Shown: positions 15,832 through 24,340 of the stretch, piece after piece
Layout: each line of letters begins with the position of its first letter
Position numbering within the stretch: the stretch's first letter is position 1
Source: Dehalococcoidia bacterium
GTDB taxonomy: Bacteria > Chloroflexota > Dehalococcoidia > Lucifugimonadales > UBA3495
Length of the DNA stretch: 37,360 nucleotides
Assembly: GCA_012959605.1 (NCBI GenBank)
Contig: DUCU01000022.1
Span: 1-37,360, forward strand
Direction of reading: 5' to 3'
Notes under the pieces: generated by a model
What the model was told of the DNA's origin: nothing
Database searches by the model: none
The model's input: the letters and a program-made list of their open reading frames with translations, nothing else
Translations under genes and position numbers: made by a program

Positions 15832-16503
15832 ATGGATGACACCGACCGGAATATGACTGGCCCCAAATCCGGTGATTCGGACCTGCCCGTCATACTGTCT
15901 TTTGTGGCTGATTGGCCAAACCTAATGACTCTGGCTGGGCTCTGCCTCGGCGTCTTGGCGATTTTCTTTGCCGTGGAGCAAAACTACTCCGCCGCAGTCA
16001 TCGCCATGCTCTGGGCTGTGACCTTTGACTGGTATGACGGCGTGGTCGCCCGGCGCATCACCGACCGAAGCGATGCGCACCGCGCCATCGGCGGCGCCAT
16101 GGATTCACTGGTTGATCTGGTCACTTCAGGGGTGGGCCCGGCGATATTGCTGCTGAGCATCACGGATTTCAGCGGGTGGGCTTATCCGGGTGCCTTGGCA
16201 ATAATCATGGCCGGGGTGTTGCGTCTTTCCTACTTCAACGTCTACGGGGTGGATAGCAGCGGCAAGATAGCCGGGCTGACTATAGATAACTCGCCCATTG
16301 TGGTCTCTTTGGTCTTCCTCTTAGAGAGTTTCATCGACCACAGCGCGTTTATTGCCATTCTCTACGCTGTAGTGTTGGTGATGGCAGCATTGCACATAGC
16401 GCCGTTTCGTCTGCCCAAGGCGACTCAAATTTTCTACTACATCTTTACGGTGTACGTGGTTGTAGCCACTGTGGGCCACGCCTTTATCTGGGCCAATCAA
16501 TAA
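15832..16503 (+). CDS. CDP-alcohol phosphatidyltransferase (phosphatidylserine synthase-like)
   Basis: A 223-residue membrane enzyme of the CDP-alcohol phosphatidyltransferase family, which joins a CDP-activated lipid to an alcohol. The signature is present as D66-WY-D69-G-VV-AR, then G87-x3-D91-x3-D95. The stretch between AR and G is 12 residues rather than the canonical 8. Four or five hydrophobic segments follow. The pattern LVDLVTSGVGPAILL after the last Asp is closest to bacterial phosphatidylserine synthase. The ATG at 15832 has no clear ribosome site; TATACT lies 6 nt upstream, so the message may be leaderless. It is divergent from the aldolase gene. Confidence 0.87.
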   Translation: MDDTDRNMTGPKSGDSDLPVILSFVADWPNLMTLAGLCLGVLAIFFAVEQNYSAAVIAMLWAVTFDWYDGVVARRITDRSDAHRAIGGAMDSLVDLVTSGVGPAILLLSITDFSGWAYPGALAIIMAGVLRLSYFNVYGVDSSGKIAGLTIDNSPIVVSLVFLLESFIDHSAFIAILYAVVLVMAALHIAPFRLPKATQIFYYIFTVYVVVATVGHAFIWANQ

Positions 16504-16540
16504 CCGATTTCTTACCCAGGTTTTTACCCGGAGTTTTAAT

Positions 16541-17386
16541 TTAAAGCCTGAAGAAATGGTTTTGGAGTTTGGGCCAGGAAACGTGCAGTTTAGTGAGAGT
16601 CCAGGGCAACGCCCCAAAGCTCAATGGAGCGGTGGCTCTGAGCACGCCCCAGGTTAGAGAGCCAAGCGTCAGCGATTGCTTGGGCAAGAACGGCATCAAT
16701 TTGCGGCGCAGGTCAACCATTTCTTCTGCAATCACCATGCTGGTGTAACCAGGGTTGCCGCGCACGTCCACGTCTGAAATGCCAGCTTCTAAAATGAGCT
16801 GTCGGTATACATCCACACTGCGGTAGATCACCTGATACTCGCCGGTGGGCGTCACCACACCCTTTCTGACGGTGGACTCCCGCAGGATGATGGTCCCACC
16901 GCTGTTGAGACGCTCTTTGAGGCTGTGCAAAAGTTCCACAACGTCTGAGTCCTTCAGATACATCATGAGGCCGCCCAGAAAGATGAAATCAAAGGGGCCA
17001 TCGGGCAGGTCTTCTCGGCCGTCACCTTGGTAGACATCGGCGTTAGGCAGGTAGGCAACCCGTTCCTGTGCTGCTTCAACCATGGGGCCACTGCGCTCCA
17101 CGCCCACGGCCGATTGAAACTGGTTGGCAAATATCTCCACCCAAGCGCCCGCGCCACAACCAACATCCAGCACCCGACCTGAAGTCCCCACTTCGTTGAG
17201 CCAGGGTTGTATCGTTGCAAGTTCTCTGCTGAGCCGGTACCCAACGGCGCCGGCTGGCAGGTTGTGCTCGTGGGCCATCATACTCATGGCCGCCGCAGCT
17301 TTAGAGCCACCGGTGCCCTCGAAGTAGCGCTTTACGGCGTCGTCATCTATTTTTGTTTCGGACGGCTGCTCTCTGTCAGATGACAC
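16541..17386 (-). CDS. Class I SAM-dependent methyltransferase
   Basis: A 281-residue protein with the SAM-binding motif I VLDVGCGAG at residues 72-80, an acidic end of strand two (GVERSG), motif with QGDGRED, and FDFIFLGGLMMYL as strand four. The order fits a class I Rossmann methyltransferase. The C-terminal 70 residues (with a WPKLQNHFFRL end) are an extra hydrophobic/basic region that might contact membrane or substrate. GTG start at 17386 with AGGA about 11 nt upstream. It is convergent with the phosphatidyltransferase gene (37-nt gap), so a lipid substrate is a possibility, but nothing in the sequence proves it. Confidence 0.88.
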   Translation of the reverse strand: MSSDREQPSETKIDDDAVKRYFEGTGGSKAAAAMSMMAHEHNLPAGAVGYRLSRELATIQPWLNEVGTSGRVLDVGCGAGAWVEIFANQFQSAVGVERSGPMVEAAQERVAYLPNADVYQGDGREDLPDGPFDFIFLGGLMMYLKDSDVVELLHSLKERLNSGGTIILRESTVRKGVVTPTGEYQVIYRSVDVYRQLILEAGISDVDVRGNPGYTSMVIAEEMVDLRRKLMPFLPKQSLTLGSLTWGVLRATAPLSFGALPWTLTKLHVSWPKLQNHFFRL

Positions 17387-17565
17387 CTGTATTTTATCCT
17401 GTGGTCTTAATCAGGCACATTTGAGCCTGCATTGACGCTGTAATGGAATTGCATCCGTGATTCACAAGAGTATACTATGCGGCACATCGTAGGGCGGTTA
17501 GATTATCTCTACCCGAAGCGGTCAGAAATCTGTGAAAAGCGACTAAAATTGCCCCAAAGTGTAAA

Positions 17566-17594
17566 TTGCGTCTCTTACTATCGATTGTTATAAT
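17566..17594 (+). promoter_or_regulatory. Putative sigma-70 promoter of the GNAT gene
   Basis: TTGCGT, 17-bp spacer, perfect TATAAT, with TG one base before the -10 box (extended -10). It lies in an AT-rich stretch, with a predicted leader of about 80 nt to the ATG at 17682. Confidence 0.6.
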
Positions 17595-17681
17595 GTTAAG
17601 TATCTTAAACTATGATATTGGATAGCATTAATAATTGCGTTCGCAGGAAGCTCAATTTGAAATAAAGTTGGGGGTGCAAAA

Positions 17682-18263
17682 ATGTTTCCAGAGGTAACAC
17701 TGGTAACGCCCACTCGCGAAGATATTCAGCGGATGGCTGAATGGCTGAACGATCCAGAGGTCAGCACCGTTTGGTACGGCGTCGGGGACGACGGAAAACC
17801 CCTGCATACCACTTATATCCCGGAAACTCTGCTGGCTGGTGGTACCGCAGAATGGGACCAGGTATTCAACGATGAAAACCGAACCGTCTTTTCGGTCTAC
17901 AGCGGTGACGGGGAACACATCGGAGAGGGCCAGTTGTTGGTTGAATGGCCTCTACTGGAGGCCCGAGCCGACCTTCTGATCGGCCGGAAAGACCTATGGC
18001 ATCACCACTACGGCACCAGCGCCCTCATTGGGTTGTTGGATCACGCCTTTGGCCCCTTGGCGCTCCACCGTGTCTGGGTTGATATCCCTGAGTACAACGA
18101 GCCGGGTCTCCTCATGGTGCAACATGTGGGATTCGTTGTGGAAGGCCACCTACGAAAAACCCACCCAAAGAATAACGAATGGTTTGATTCAACTGTTCTG
18201 GGGCTGTTGTCTGAGGAATACCCAAGACGCCGCGCCAGACTGATGGAAACGACAATAATCTAA
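17682..18263 (+). CDS. GNAT family N-acetyltransferase (RimJ/RimL-like)
   Basis: A 193-residue acetyltransferase of the GNAT fold. Domain features are a start with LVTPTREDIQRMAEWLND, the strand pair around EGQLLVEWPLLEARADLLIG, an acetyl-CoA loop region WHHHYGTSALIGLL where the usual Q/RxxGxG/A is weak, and the family end NEPGLLMVQHVGFVVEGHLR. The last motif matches RimJ/RimL-type proteins that acetylate protein N-termini or small molecules. GGGGGTG lies 6 nt before the ATG. The acceptor is unknown. Confidence 0.85.
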   Translation: MFPEVTLVTPTREDIQRMAEWLNDPEVSTVWYGVGDDGKPLHTTYIPETLLAGGTAEWDQVFNDENRTVFSVYSGDGEHIGEGQLLVEWPLLEARADLLIGRKDLWHHHYGTSALIGLLDHAFGPLALHRVWVDIPEYNEPGLLMVQHVGFVVEGHLRKTHPKNNEWFDSTVLGLLSEEYPRRRARLMETTII

Positions 18264-18321
18264 GTCGATATTAGAACCTGGTTAATCGGCGAAATATTTT
18301 GAAAACTCGGAGGGACCAGTA

Positions 18322-19023
18322 ATGCCTGTAATCACCATTAACGGCCCCATAGGATGCGGGTCGGTAACCATCGGACAGATGGTAGCCGAACAGCTGGGGA
18401 TTAACTTTGTTGACCGCATGATATTTACTGAGGCGTCGCGCATCGTTGGCACGCCTGTCGGCACACTCATTGCCAAGGAACAGCGGGTGAATCGCTTTCG
18501 CGACCGTTTGGGTCGATTTGTTCAGACAGTGTTGGAGCGCTCAGCCATGTCTGGTGTGAGCGGCGAGCCCTACTTTGGTAGGGGAATAGAGAACCTGCCA
18601 CCGGAGACCTATATGGACTTGACGGGTGAGGGCGGTGGCGTGGTTCAAAAACTGGATGACAAGACCTTCATCGATGCTACCACCAAGGTAGTAAAGGACA
18701 TCCATGCCAAAGGCAATGCGGTTATCATTGGCCGCGGTGCCAACCAGATTTTGGCCGACGCTACAGACACATTACACGTAGGATTAATCGCTCCCATGTC
18801 GGTGCGTGTTGAAACACTGATGGCCCGTGAGCATTTTGAACGGGAAGAGGCTGAGATTCACGTGGAAGAACTGGAACGGGCACGAGAAGACTTCGTTCAG
18901 AAGTTCTGGAAGGTGCACCCCAATGAAGCCAAGCACTACCACATGATGTTGAACATGGGCCGGATGTCTCCCAATATTGCGGCCGAGGTGATTGCCCACG
19001 CTGTGGGTGACCTAACTCCTTGA
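18322..19023 (+). CDS. Cytidylate kinase-like family protein
   Basis: A 233-residue protein with a P-loop kinase fold resembling the cytidylate-kinase-like family (Cytidylate_kin2). The start ITINGPIGCGSVTIGQMVAEQLG corresponds to the nucleotide loop; the usual GKS/T lysine is absent (G13-S14-V15), as in several members. GNAVIIGRGANQIL and a Glu/Arg-rich helical region (residues 165-200) follow. The true substrate of this group is not well defined. GGAGGG lies about 7 nt before the ATG, and a strong terminator follows. Confidence 0.8.
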   Translation: MPVITINGPIGCGSVTIGQMVAEQLGINFVDRMIFTEASRIVGTPVGTLIAKEQRVNRFRDRLGRFVQTVLERSAMSGVSGEPYFGRGIENLPPETYMDLTGEGGGVVQKLDDKTFIDATTKVVKDIHAKGNAVIIGRGANQILADATDTLHVGLIAPMSVRVETLMAREHFEREEAEIHVEELERAREDFVQKFWKVHPNEAKHYHMMLNMGRMSPNIAAEVIAHAVGDLTP

Positions 19024-19050
19024 TTCTTGCTGCATCGATACTGAGACCAA

Positions 19051-19087
19051 TAAATAAGGGAACGGCTGCAAGCCGTTCCCTTATTTA
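19051..19087. terminator. Long perfect hairpin, terminator
   Basis: A 16-bp perfect stem (19051-19066 with 19072-19087) whose outer part is AT-rich (TAAATAA/TTATTTA) and whose inner part is GC-rich, with a five-base loop. It lies 27 nt after the cytidylate-kinase-like gene. No pure T-run, but the TTATTTAT side can serve; it may act in both directions. Confidence 0.85.
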
Positions 19088-19130
19088 TGTTTGTGGTTGG
19101 AATACTGCGTTTTGGGCGGCTAGAGGATAG

Positions 19131-19937
19131 ATGTTTCCCTATTCTGACGCCAGCATCCAACACCGGACCTTCCCATACGTAAATTCTGCGCTCATTGGCA
19201 TCAGCGTCTTGGTGTTTTTCTATGAGATTTTCTTGGGTGGGATTGGCACCATAACCGGCAGTGGAGACCTGGATCTAGACGTATTTTTCTTCAAATGGGG
19301 GTTTATTTCTCAGGAACTGACGTCAGGAAATCCATTTGACACCCTGAATACGGGTTTCGGCCAAGTTGGTATAAAAACCCCGGTGCCCACTGTGTTCACC
19401 ATCTTCTCGTCCATGTTCATGCACGGCGGGTTTATGCACATTGCTGGGAATATGATGTTTCTCTGGGTGTTTGGCGACAATCTTGAAGACAAATTTGGCC
19501 ACGTTAAGTACTTGGTCTTCTACATAATCTCCGGAATCGCCGCCACGTTGGCCCAGTGGGCCATCAACACCGATTCTCAAGCGCCCCTGATCGGGGCCAG
19601 CGGCGCCATTTCCGGAGTGTTGGGCGCTTACCTGATGATCTACCCCAATAACAAGGTCAAGGCCCTGATTGTTCTCTACCTCATCACAGTGGTGGAGATG
19701 CGAGCGATGTGGCTGCTGGGGGCTTGGTTTGTCTGGCAACTGATCCAGGGATCGCTCTTATTGGGCATGGCGGATTCGGTGGGTGTGGCGTTCTTCGCTC
19801 ACATCGGCGGGTTTGTGGCTGGAATGGTTCTGGCAGTTCTGTACATACTGGCCAAGCGCGAACCACTGATGCCTGGCGGCAATAACAGTGTTGAGCCGTG
19901 GGACCGTTGGTACCAAGCTGGGCGCGGGAGAGACTGA
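19131..19937 (+). CDS. Rhomboid family intramembrane serine protease
   Basis: A 268-residue membrane protease. The catalytic dyad is S157 in GASGAISG and H224 in FFAHIGGF. The HxxxxHxxxN motif of the second core helix is complete (H98, H103, N107 in HGGFMHIAGN). About six hydrophobic segments are present, with a loop of about 65 residues after the first one, as in many bacterial rhomboids. A short hydrophilic tail ends the protein. AGAGGATAG directly precedes the ATG. Rhomboids cut transmembrane helices; the substrate is unknown. The gene has its own upstream and downstream terminators, so it is probably monocistronic. Confidence 0.95.
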   Translation: MFPYSDASIQHRTFPYVNSALIGISVLVFFYEIFLGGIGTITGSGDLDLDVFFFKWGFISQELTSGNPFDTLNTGFGQVGIKTPVPTVFTIFSSMFMHGGFMHIAGNMMFLWVFGDNLEDKFGHVKYLVFYIISGIAATLAQWAINTDSQAPLIGASGAISGVLGAYLMIYPNNKVKALIVLYLITVVEMRAMWLLGAWFVWQLIQGSLLLGMADSVGVAFFAHIGGFVAGMVLAVLYILAKREPLMPGGNNSVEPWDRWYQAGRGRD

Positions 19938-19982
19938 TAACCTGCGCATTAATTAAGACAGGCACCTAGATCATGTAAAGAT

Positions 19983-20015
19983 AAAAAGAAGGCTCGCTTA
20001 AAGCGGGCCTTCTTT
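19983..20015. terminator. Bidirectional terminator between convergent genes
   Basis: AAAGAAGGCTCGCTT pairs with AAGCGGGCCTTCTTT with one G-T pair. The A-rich left flank and T-rich right flank allow termination of both the rhomboid gene (plus) and the minus-strand oxidoreductase unit. Confidence 0.88.
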
Positions 20016-20054
20016 GGTTTGAATGACCGGATTCTGGTTTTAGGCAGGTGACGG

Positions 20055-20270
20055 CTACTCCTCCGTTTCATAGGGGTAGCCGCGTTCAATCCAAGCTAGG
20101 GTGCCTGCTTCGTCCACCACCTGCACGTTACCGGTGGCTGGAATATTATAAACCGCCGGAAGCATGACGCCTCCGGCGGAAAAATTCATCAGGTATTGGT
20201 CCGAGTCGATGCCCGCAGCTTTTACTAAGCTTTGCGCACCGTGATTGGGACCGAGTGGATGGAGTTGCAC
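20055..20270 (-). CDS. Small ORF overlapping the sulfite-oxidase-like gene; rhodanese-tail-like end
   Basis: A 71-residue frame overlapping the end of the molybdoenzyme gene by 46 nt in a different frame. Its last 20 residues (EAGTLAWIERGYPYETEE region) resemble the end of rhodanese domains, where a GG-x-x-AW-x-x-x-GYP pattern is usual. No Cys active-site loop is present. A shorter start at an ATG with GGAGG 4 nt upstream would give 36 residues. It might be a remnant of a sulfurtransferase, a small coupled protein, or not a gene. Confidence 0.35.
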   Translation of the reverse strand: MQLHPLGPNHGAQSLVKAAGIDSDQYLMNFSAGGVMLPAVYNIPATGNVQVVDEAGTLAWIERGYPYETEE

Positions 20271-21292
20271 CGGTAACCACGGAAGTTCCAGGTGGCCAAC
20301 ATTGGTTGCACGTTACCGGCGCTATCGGTAGCGCGGCAGCGAATCAGGGAATGCCCAAGGTTTTTGGCTTCCCAGTCAATTTCGAAGTGCTGCCAGGAGT
20401 AGTTCCCGTTGGGCTCTTCTAGTTTGGCTTCGCGCCAGCTTCGGTTGTCGTCAGTGCTGACTTCAACCTTGGTGATGGTCCCGTCACCAGACCAGGCCAC
20501 ACCCTTGATGGTGTAGGAGCCTGGCGCAAGAACCGATCCCTTGGCTGGGGTGCTGATGAGCGATTTCACCTTTAGTGATGTTACGCGTTCTACTTGGGCA
20601 TCCGATTTGCCGTCTGTTGCCGGGTAGATGCGGTAGTCCATCTCATGGAACCCGCAGTTGGGGTGGTCCATGACCGTAATCTTGTCCAACCATTTCACGG
20701 AGGCCATGCCATACCATCCGGGAACCAGCAACCTTATGGGAAAGCCGTGGTCCTTGGGCAGGGTCTCTCCGTTCATCTCATAGGCTAATAGGGTGTCTTC
20801 ATTGAGCAGTTTTTCCAGTGGCACGCTCATGGCATAGGTCAATTGATTGCCTGAATGTGCATCTTTGCCGGAGTCGGTTCCTTCAAATAGGACATCGGTG
20901 GCCGATGCCTTGAGGCCAGCCTGCTCCAAGATCGCCTTGACTGATACTCCCTTCCAGCGGGAGACACTGACTGCACCGTTATCCCATTGAACACCCTCAG
21001 CAGGGGGCTGCATGGTTGAGCGGCTATTGCCGGCACATTCCATGAGACTGACGATTTCACGACTGGGCATCATGAGCAAGTCGTCGTAGGAGAGGTTCAG
21101 GGAGTCGTTTACATCGCCTGTGACAGGTAGGGACCAATCGGAGGGTTTGATCTGGGGGGCGGCAAAGTGGCTGCGGATGAAGTGGCCTTCATTTGAGCAG
21201 ATCGGGACATCTAGGTTTGGTAGAAATAGGCCTGCACAAAGTGGGTCTTCAGATAGAACATTCAGATCGCCAAAGGATTCTAAATCCGACAT
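20225..21292 (-). CDS. Sulfite-oxidase family molybdopterin-dependent oxidoreductase
   Basis: A 355-residue protein. The N-terminal part is the oxidoreductase molybdopterin domain: MECAGNSR with the molybdenum-ligand Cys86, and the motif LPKDHGFPIRLLVPGWYG followed by VKWLDKI. The C-terminal part (from about residue 235) is the Ig-like Mo-co dimerisation domain, with IKGVAWSGDGTITKVEVSTD. Family members oxidise sulfite or related sulfur compounds. There is no signal peptide and no haem domain, so it would need an external electron acceptor and is predicted cytoplasmic. A strong AAGGAGG lies about 6 nt before the ATG. Its substrate is not proven by the sequence. A neighbouring molybdenum hydroxylase gene starts about 700 nt upstream in the opposite direction. 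Confidence 0.9.
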   Translation of the reverse strand: MSDLESFGDLNVLSEDPLCAGLFLPNLDVPICSNEGHFIRSHFAAPQIKPSDWSLPVTGDVNDSLNLSYDDLLMMPSREIVSLMECAGNSRSTMQPPAEGVQWDNGAVSVSRWKGVSVKAILEQAGLKASATDVLFEGTDSGKDAHSGNQLTYAMSVPLEKLLNEDTLLAYEMNGETLPKDHGFPIRLLVPGWYGMASVKWLDKITVMDHPNCGFHEMDYRIYPATDGKSDAQVERVTSLKVKSLISTPAKGSVLAPGSYTIKGVAWSGDGTITKVEVSTDDNRSWREAKLEEPNGNYSWQHFEIDWEAKNLGHSLIRCRATDSAGNVQPMLATWNFRGYRCNSIHSVPITVRKA

Positions 21293-21536
21293 GACTGCCT
21301 CCTTATTTTAATGCGTTGTTTTGACGAAATTCGCGTGGGACGAGAATCGATTCATCAATCAGATGAGATATGGAAACCCAGTGGTTCTGTAATGGCAGGT
21401 CTGATTCGCCATGCATGAACGAAAGAGCCGGTGCACAAGAACCCTCGACTGAATTAAATCTAACGACGGGATGGGAGTCCCATCTGCAATCCCCGAGAGC
21501 CTCCAAACAAGGGCTTAGGGGTGTTATATGGCCTGG

Positions 21537-21647
21537 CTAGGAGCCGCTGACCGTGCACCCGTGGCTGGCAGTGGTGGCCATCAGAATAATGCCAATCAGA
21601 AAGAGAACAACAAATGCCCGTTGGGCGCGTAATCGGGGAAAGCGCAT
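21537..21647 (-). CDS. Possible 36-residue single-span membrane peptide
   Basis: The frame starts MRFPRLRAQR (basic), continues with the hydrophobic run AFVVLFLIGIILMATTA, and ends with a short polar tail containing one Cys. This is the layout of a small membrane protein or an uncleaved signal anchor. AAGG touches the ATG and GGAG lies 12 nt upstream, so the ribosome site is not convincing. No family is recognised. Confidence 0.35.
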   Translation of the reverse strand: MRFPRLRAQRAFVVLFLIGIILMATTASHGCTVSGS

Positions 21648-22012
21648 CCTTAAAAATCACTCCGGTTCCGTATTGCGGATGAGGAGCCTACGGGTTGTCC
21701 CCAGCCGTGCGTAAATCGCTGTGGGAGTATATCGCAACCGACGCAGGTCAGTACAGACCTAAAAGGGTCGAGTAAATCGAGTTGTCATAACGCGCTAAAT
21801 TTTACCGGCGAAATCCCAACACGTGGCAGGATTAGCAACTCTGTTGTGAGAGTAAACCAGGCATGAGACTACACCTGGGATTGTGATAATATACGCCAAG
21901 ACTTATTTAAGGTATCCATAGGGCAGACAACCCGTGCGTATTGAATCCTGTAATGGACGCCTTGAATGCAACTTAATTCACCAATATTTAACTAACGTCT
22001 AGGAGCGAGAGA
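21648..22012. other. Gene-free upstream region of the molybdenum hydroxylase gene
   Basis: About 365 bp without a supported gene. A TGTGATAAT sequence near 21882-21890 could be an extended -10 box for the downstream gene, but no matching -35 was found. No repeat, tRNA or riboswitch pattern was recognised. The stretch from 21293 to 21536 also holds only weak open frames without ribosome sites. Confidence 0.4.
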
Positions 22013-24334
22013 ATGCTTGAGTACAAGCCCAATACGGTCCTCTCTAATGAAGAATTTGACACTGTCGGAACCAATCCGATTCGTCATGACGGCGCCGACA
22101 AAGTAACCGGACGAGCCAAATACGGGGCAGACACGATTTTGCCCGGAATGCTCTACGGTAAGATCCTTCGCAGCCCCCACGCCCACGCGGTGATTAAATC
22201 CGTAGACATCAGCGCCGCGGCAGCCCATCCGGGAGTCCATGCGGTGGTCACCTCCGCTGACTGGCCCGAGACTTCCATGAAGCTTGTTGACCTGGCCGAG
22301 GGTTCCATCCACAACCTTGGATTCTTGAGCATGAACGTCTTGGCCCGAGGAAAGGCTTTGTATAAGGGGCACGCCATCGCCGCCGTGGCGGCGGTCAGCG
22401 TTCACGTTGCCGAAGAAGCGACGAAGCTGATTAAAGTTGAATACGAAGTCCTCAAGCCCGTTCTTACCGCCATTGAGGGCATGAAACCCGATGCGCCGAT
22501 TCTGCACGAGCGTTTGGCTTCCGTTGCCAGCCCGGCTCTCCGACCCGGCGGGTTGTTGGACGACAATGCCGACAGCATGCGCACCAACATTGCCAATGAA
22601 TTTGAATTCAATCTGGGTGACGTTGAGCAAGGCTTCAAAGACGCTGACGTAATCGTTGAAAAGACTACCACTACCCAGGCGGTTCACCAAGGCTACATCG
22701 AGCCCCAGGCCGGTGTGGCCCAATGGTCGGAAGATGGCAAACTGACCATCTTCTCCAGCAGCCAGGGTCAGTTCACAGTCCGCGACCATACCGCCCGGTT
22801 CCTAGGAATCGCAGTGGGCCAGGTAAAAGCGGTTCCTATGGAGATTGGCGGAGGATTCGGGGCCAAGGGCATCACCTACGTTGAGCCCATCGCAGCCCTG
22901 CTTTCCCAAAAGTCCGGCCGACCGGTCAAAGTCCAATTGTCTCGAACCGAAGTATTCGAGGGCACTGGCCCCACTTCCGGCACACAAATTAGTGTAAAAC
23001 TTGGTGCGACCAAGGACGGCAAATTGATTGCCGCTGAAGCCGAACTGATTTACGAAGCTGGGGCGTTTCCCGGCTCTCCAGTTGGCGCTGGTATCCAGTG
23101 CATGATGGGCCAATATGACATTCCAAACGGCCATTTGAAGGCCATAGACGTAGTGGTCAACCGTCCCAAATCAGCCGCCTACCGCGCACCGGGTGCTCCG
23201 TCCTCAGCATTCTGCATGGAAACCGCTATGGACGAGCTGGCAGAGAAGCTGGGAATCGATCCGCTGGAGTTCCGGCTGATGAACATCGCCTCGGAGGGCG
23301 TTCGCCGTGTGACCGGCCCCATGACCCCGCTAGTCGGGTACACAGAGACCCTGCAGGCCGTCAAGGATCACCAGCACTACAACACCAAATTGGAAGGCAA
23401 GAAGAGGGGCCGCGGAATCGCCACCGGTTGGTGGGCCAACAACTCCGGCCCCGCATCGGCAGTACTCGTAGTCAACTCCGACGGCACCGTCAGCCTGACC
23501 GAAGGTTCACCGGACATTGGTGGCAGCCGAGCAGCCATGGCCATGCACGTAGCTGAGGTGCTGGGTCTTCCCGTCACTGACATCAAGCCCCAGGTCGGCG
23601 ATACTGACAGCATCGGCTTCACCTCTAACACCGGAGGCAGCAGCGTAACCTTCAAGACCGGTTGGGCCTGCTACAACGCCGCTCAGAGCGTGAAACAGCA
23701 AATGATTGAACGGGCCGCCAAGATTTGGGAAATTCCCGACGCTGACGTTGAATACAAAGAAGCGGTTTTGCAACACATATCAGACCCAGAACTAAAATTG
23801 AACTTCAAACAGATAGCTGCGAGGATGGTTCCCACCGGCGGCCCCATCGTGGCCTCTGCCGGCGTGAACCCACCTGGCCCTGGCCCGTCCATCGGTGTTC
23901 ACCTGGTTGACGTTGAGGTCGACACGGAGACCGGCAAGGTTGAGATTTTGCGGTACACCGCAGCTCAAGATGCCGGTAAAGCCATCCACCCGGCCTATGT
24001 CGAAGGACAGATTCAAGGTGGCGCAGTGCAGGGCATCGGCTGGGCGCTGAACGAAGCGTATATCTACAACGATGACGGAGCGCTCCTAAACAGCAGTTTC
24101 CTGGACTATCGAATGCCTACATCCCTGGATCTGCCTATGATTGACACGATTATCGTTGAGGTTGCCAACCCCGCCCATCCGTACGGTGTCAGGGGCGTTG
24201 GTGAGGTTCCGATTGTTCCTCCCATGGCCGCCATCTCCAACGCAATCTACGACGCCATTGGCATTCGCATGAACGATTTGCCCATGTCTCCGGATAAGAT
24301 TCTGGAGGCTCTCTGGGCCCAAGAGGGCAAGTAA
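22013..24334 (+). CDS. Xanthine dehydrogenase/CO dehydrogenase-type molybdopterin large subunit
   Basis: A 773-residue molybdenum-binding large subunit of the xanthine oxidase family (as in XdhA, CoxL, HcrA). The N-terminal a/b hammerhead domain starts at about residue 20 (IRHDGADKVTGRAKYGADT, HAHAVIKSVD). Molybdopterin domains carry GGGFGAKG, AYRAPGAPSSAFCMETAMDE and the catalytic Glu731 in RGVGEVPIVPP. The CO dehydrogenase active-site loop (AYRCSFR) is absent, so CO oxidation is unlikely. The FAD and [2Fe-2S] subunits that normally accompany it are not in the window. TAGGAG lies about 8 nt before the ATG. A MoaD/ThiS-like gene follows after 6 nt. The family hydroxylates aldehydes, purines or aromatic rings; the substrate cannot be inferred. 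Confidence 0.92.
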   Translation: MLEYKPNTVLSNEEFDTVGTNPIRHDGADKVTGRAKYGADTILPGMLYGKILRSPHAHAVIKSVDISAAAAHPGVHAVVTSADWPETSMKLVDLAEGSIHNLGFLSMNVLARGKALYKGHAIAAVAAVSVHVAEEATKLIKVEYEVLKPVLTAIEGMKPDAPILHERLASVASPALRPGGLLDDNADSMRTNIANEFEFNLGDVEQGFKDADVIVEKTTTTQAVHQGYIEPQAGVAQWSEDGKLTIFSSSQGQFTVRDHTARFLGIAVGQVKAVPMEIGGGFGAKGITYVEPIAALLSQKSGRPVKVQLSRTEVFEGTGPTSGTQISVKLGATKDGKLIAAEAELIYEAGAFPGSPVGAGIQCMMGQYDIPNGHLKAIDVVVNRPKSAAYRAPGAPSSAFCMETAMDELAEKLGIDPLEFRLMNIASEGVRRVTGPMTPLVGYTETLQAVKDHQHYNTKLEGKKRGRGIATGWWANNSGPASAVLVVNSDGTVSLTEGSPDIGGSRAAMAMHVAEVLGLPVTDIKPQVGDTDSIGFTSNTGGSSVTFKTGWACYNAAQSVKQQMIERAAKIWEIPDADVEYKEAVLQHISDPELKLNFKQIAARMVPTGGPIVASAGVNPPGPGPSIGVHLVDVEVDTETGKVEILRYTAAQDAGKAIHPAYVEGQIQGGAVQGIGWALNEAYIYNDDGALLNSSFLDYRMPTSLDLPMIDTIIVEVANPAHPYGVRGVGEVPIVPPMAAISNAIYDAIGIRMNDLPMSPDKILEALWAQEGK

Positions 24335-24340
24335 CACAAG

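Noticed and set aside
18340-18375. Missing lysine in the P-loop of the cytidylate-kinase-like protein as evidence of a dead enzyme
   Set aside because: Several members of this particular family lack that lysine, so the change alone does not show inactivity.
21303-21506. 67-codon minus-strand frame just upstream of the sulfite-oxidase-type gene
   Set aside because: TTG start, no ribosome site, no family resemblance; probably untranslated leader sequence.
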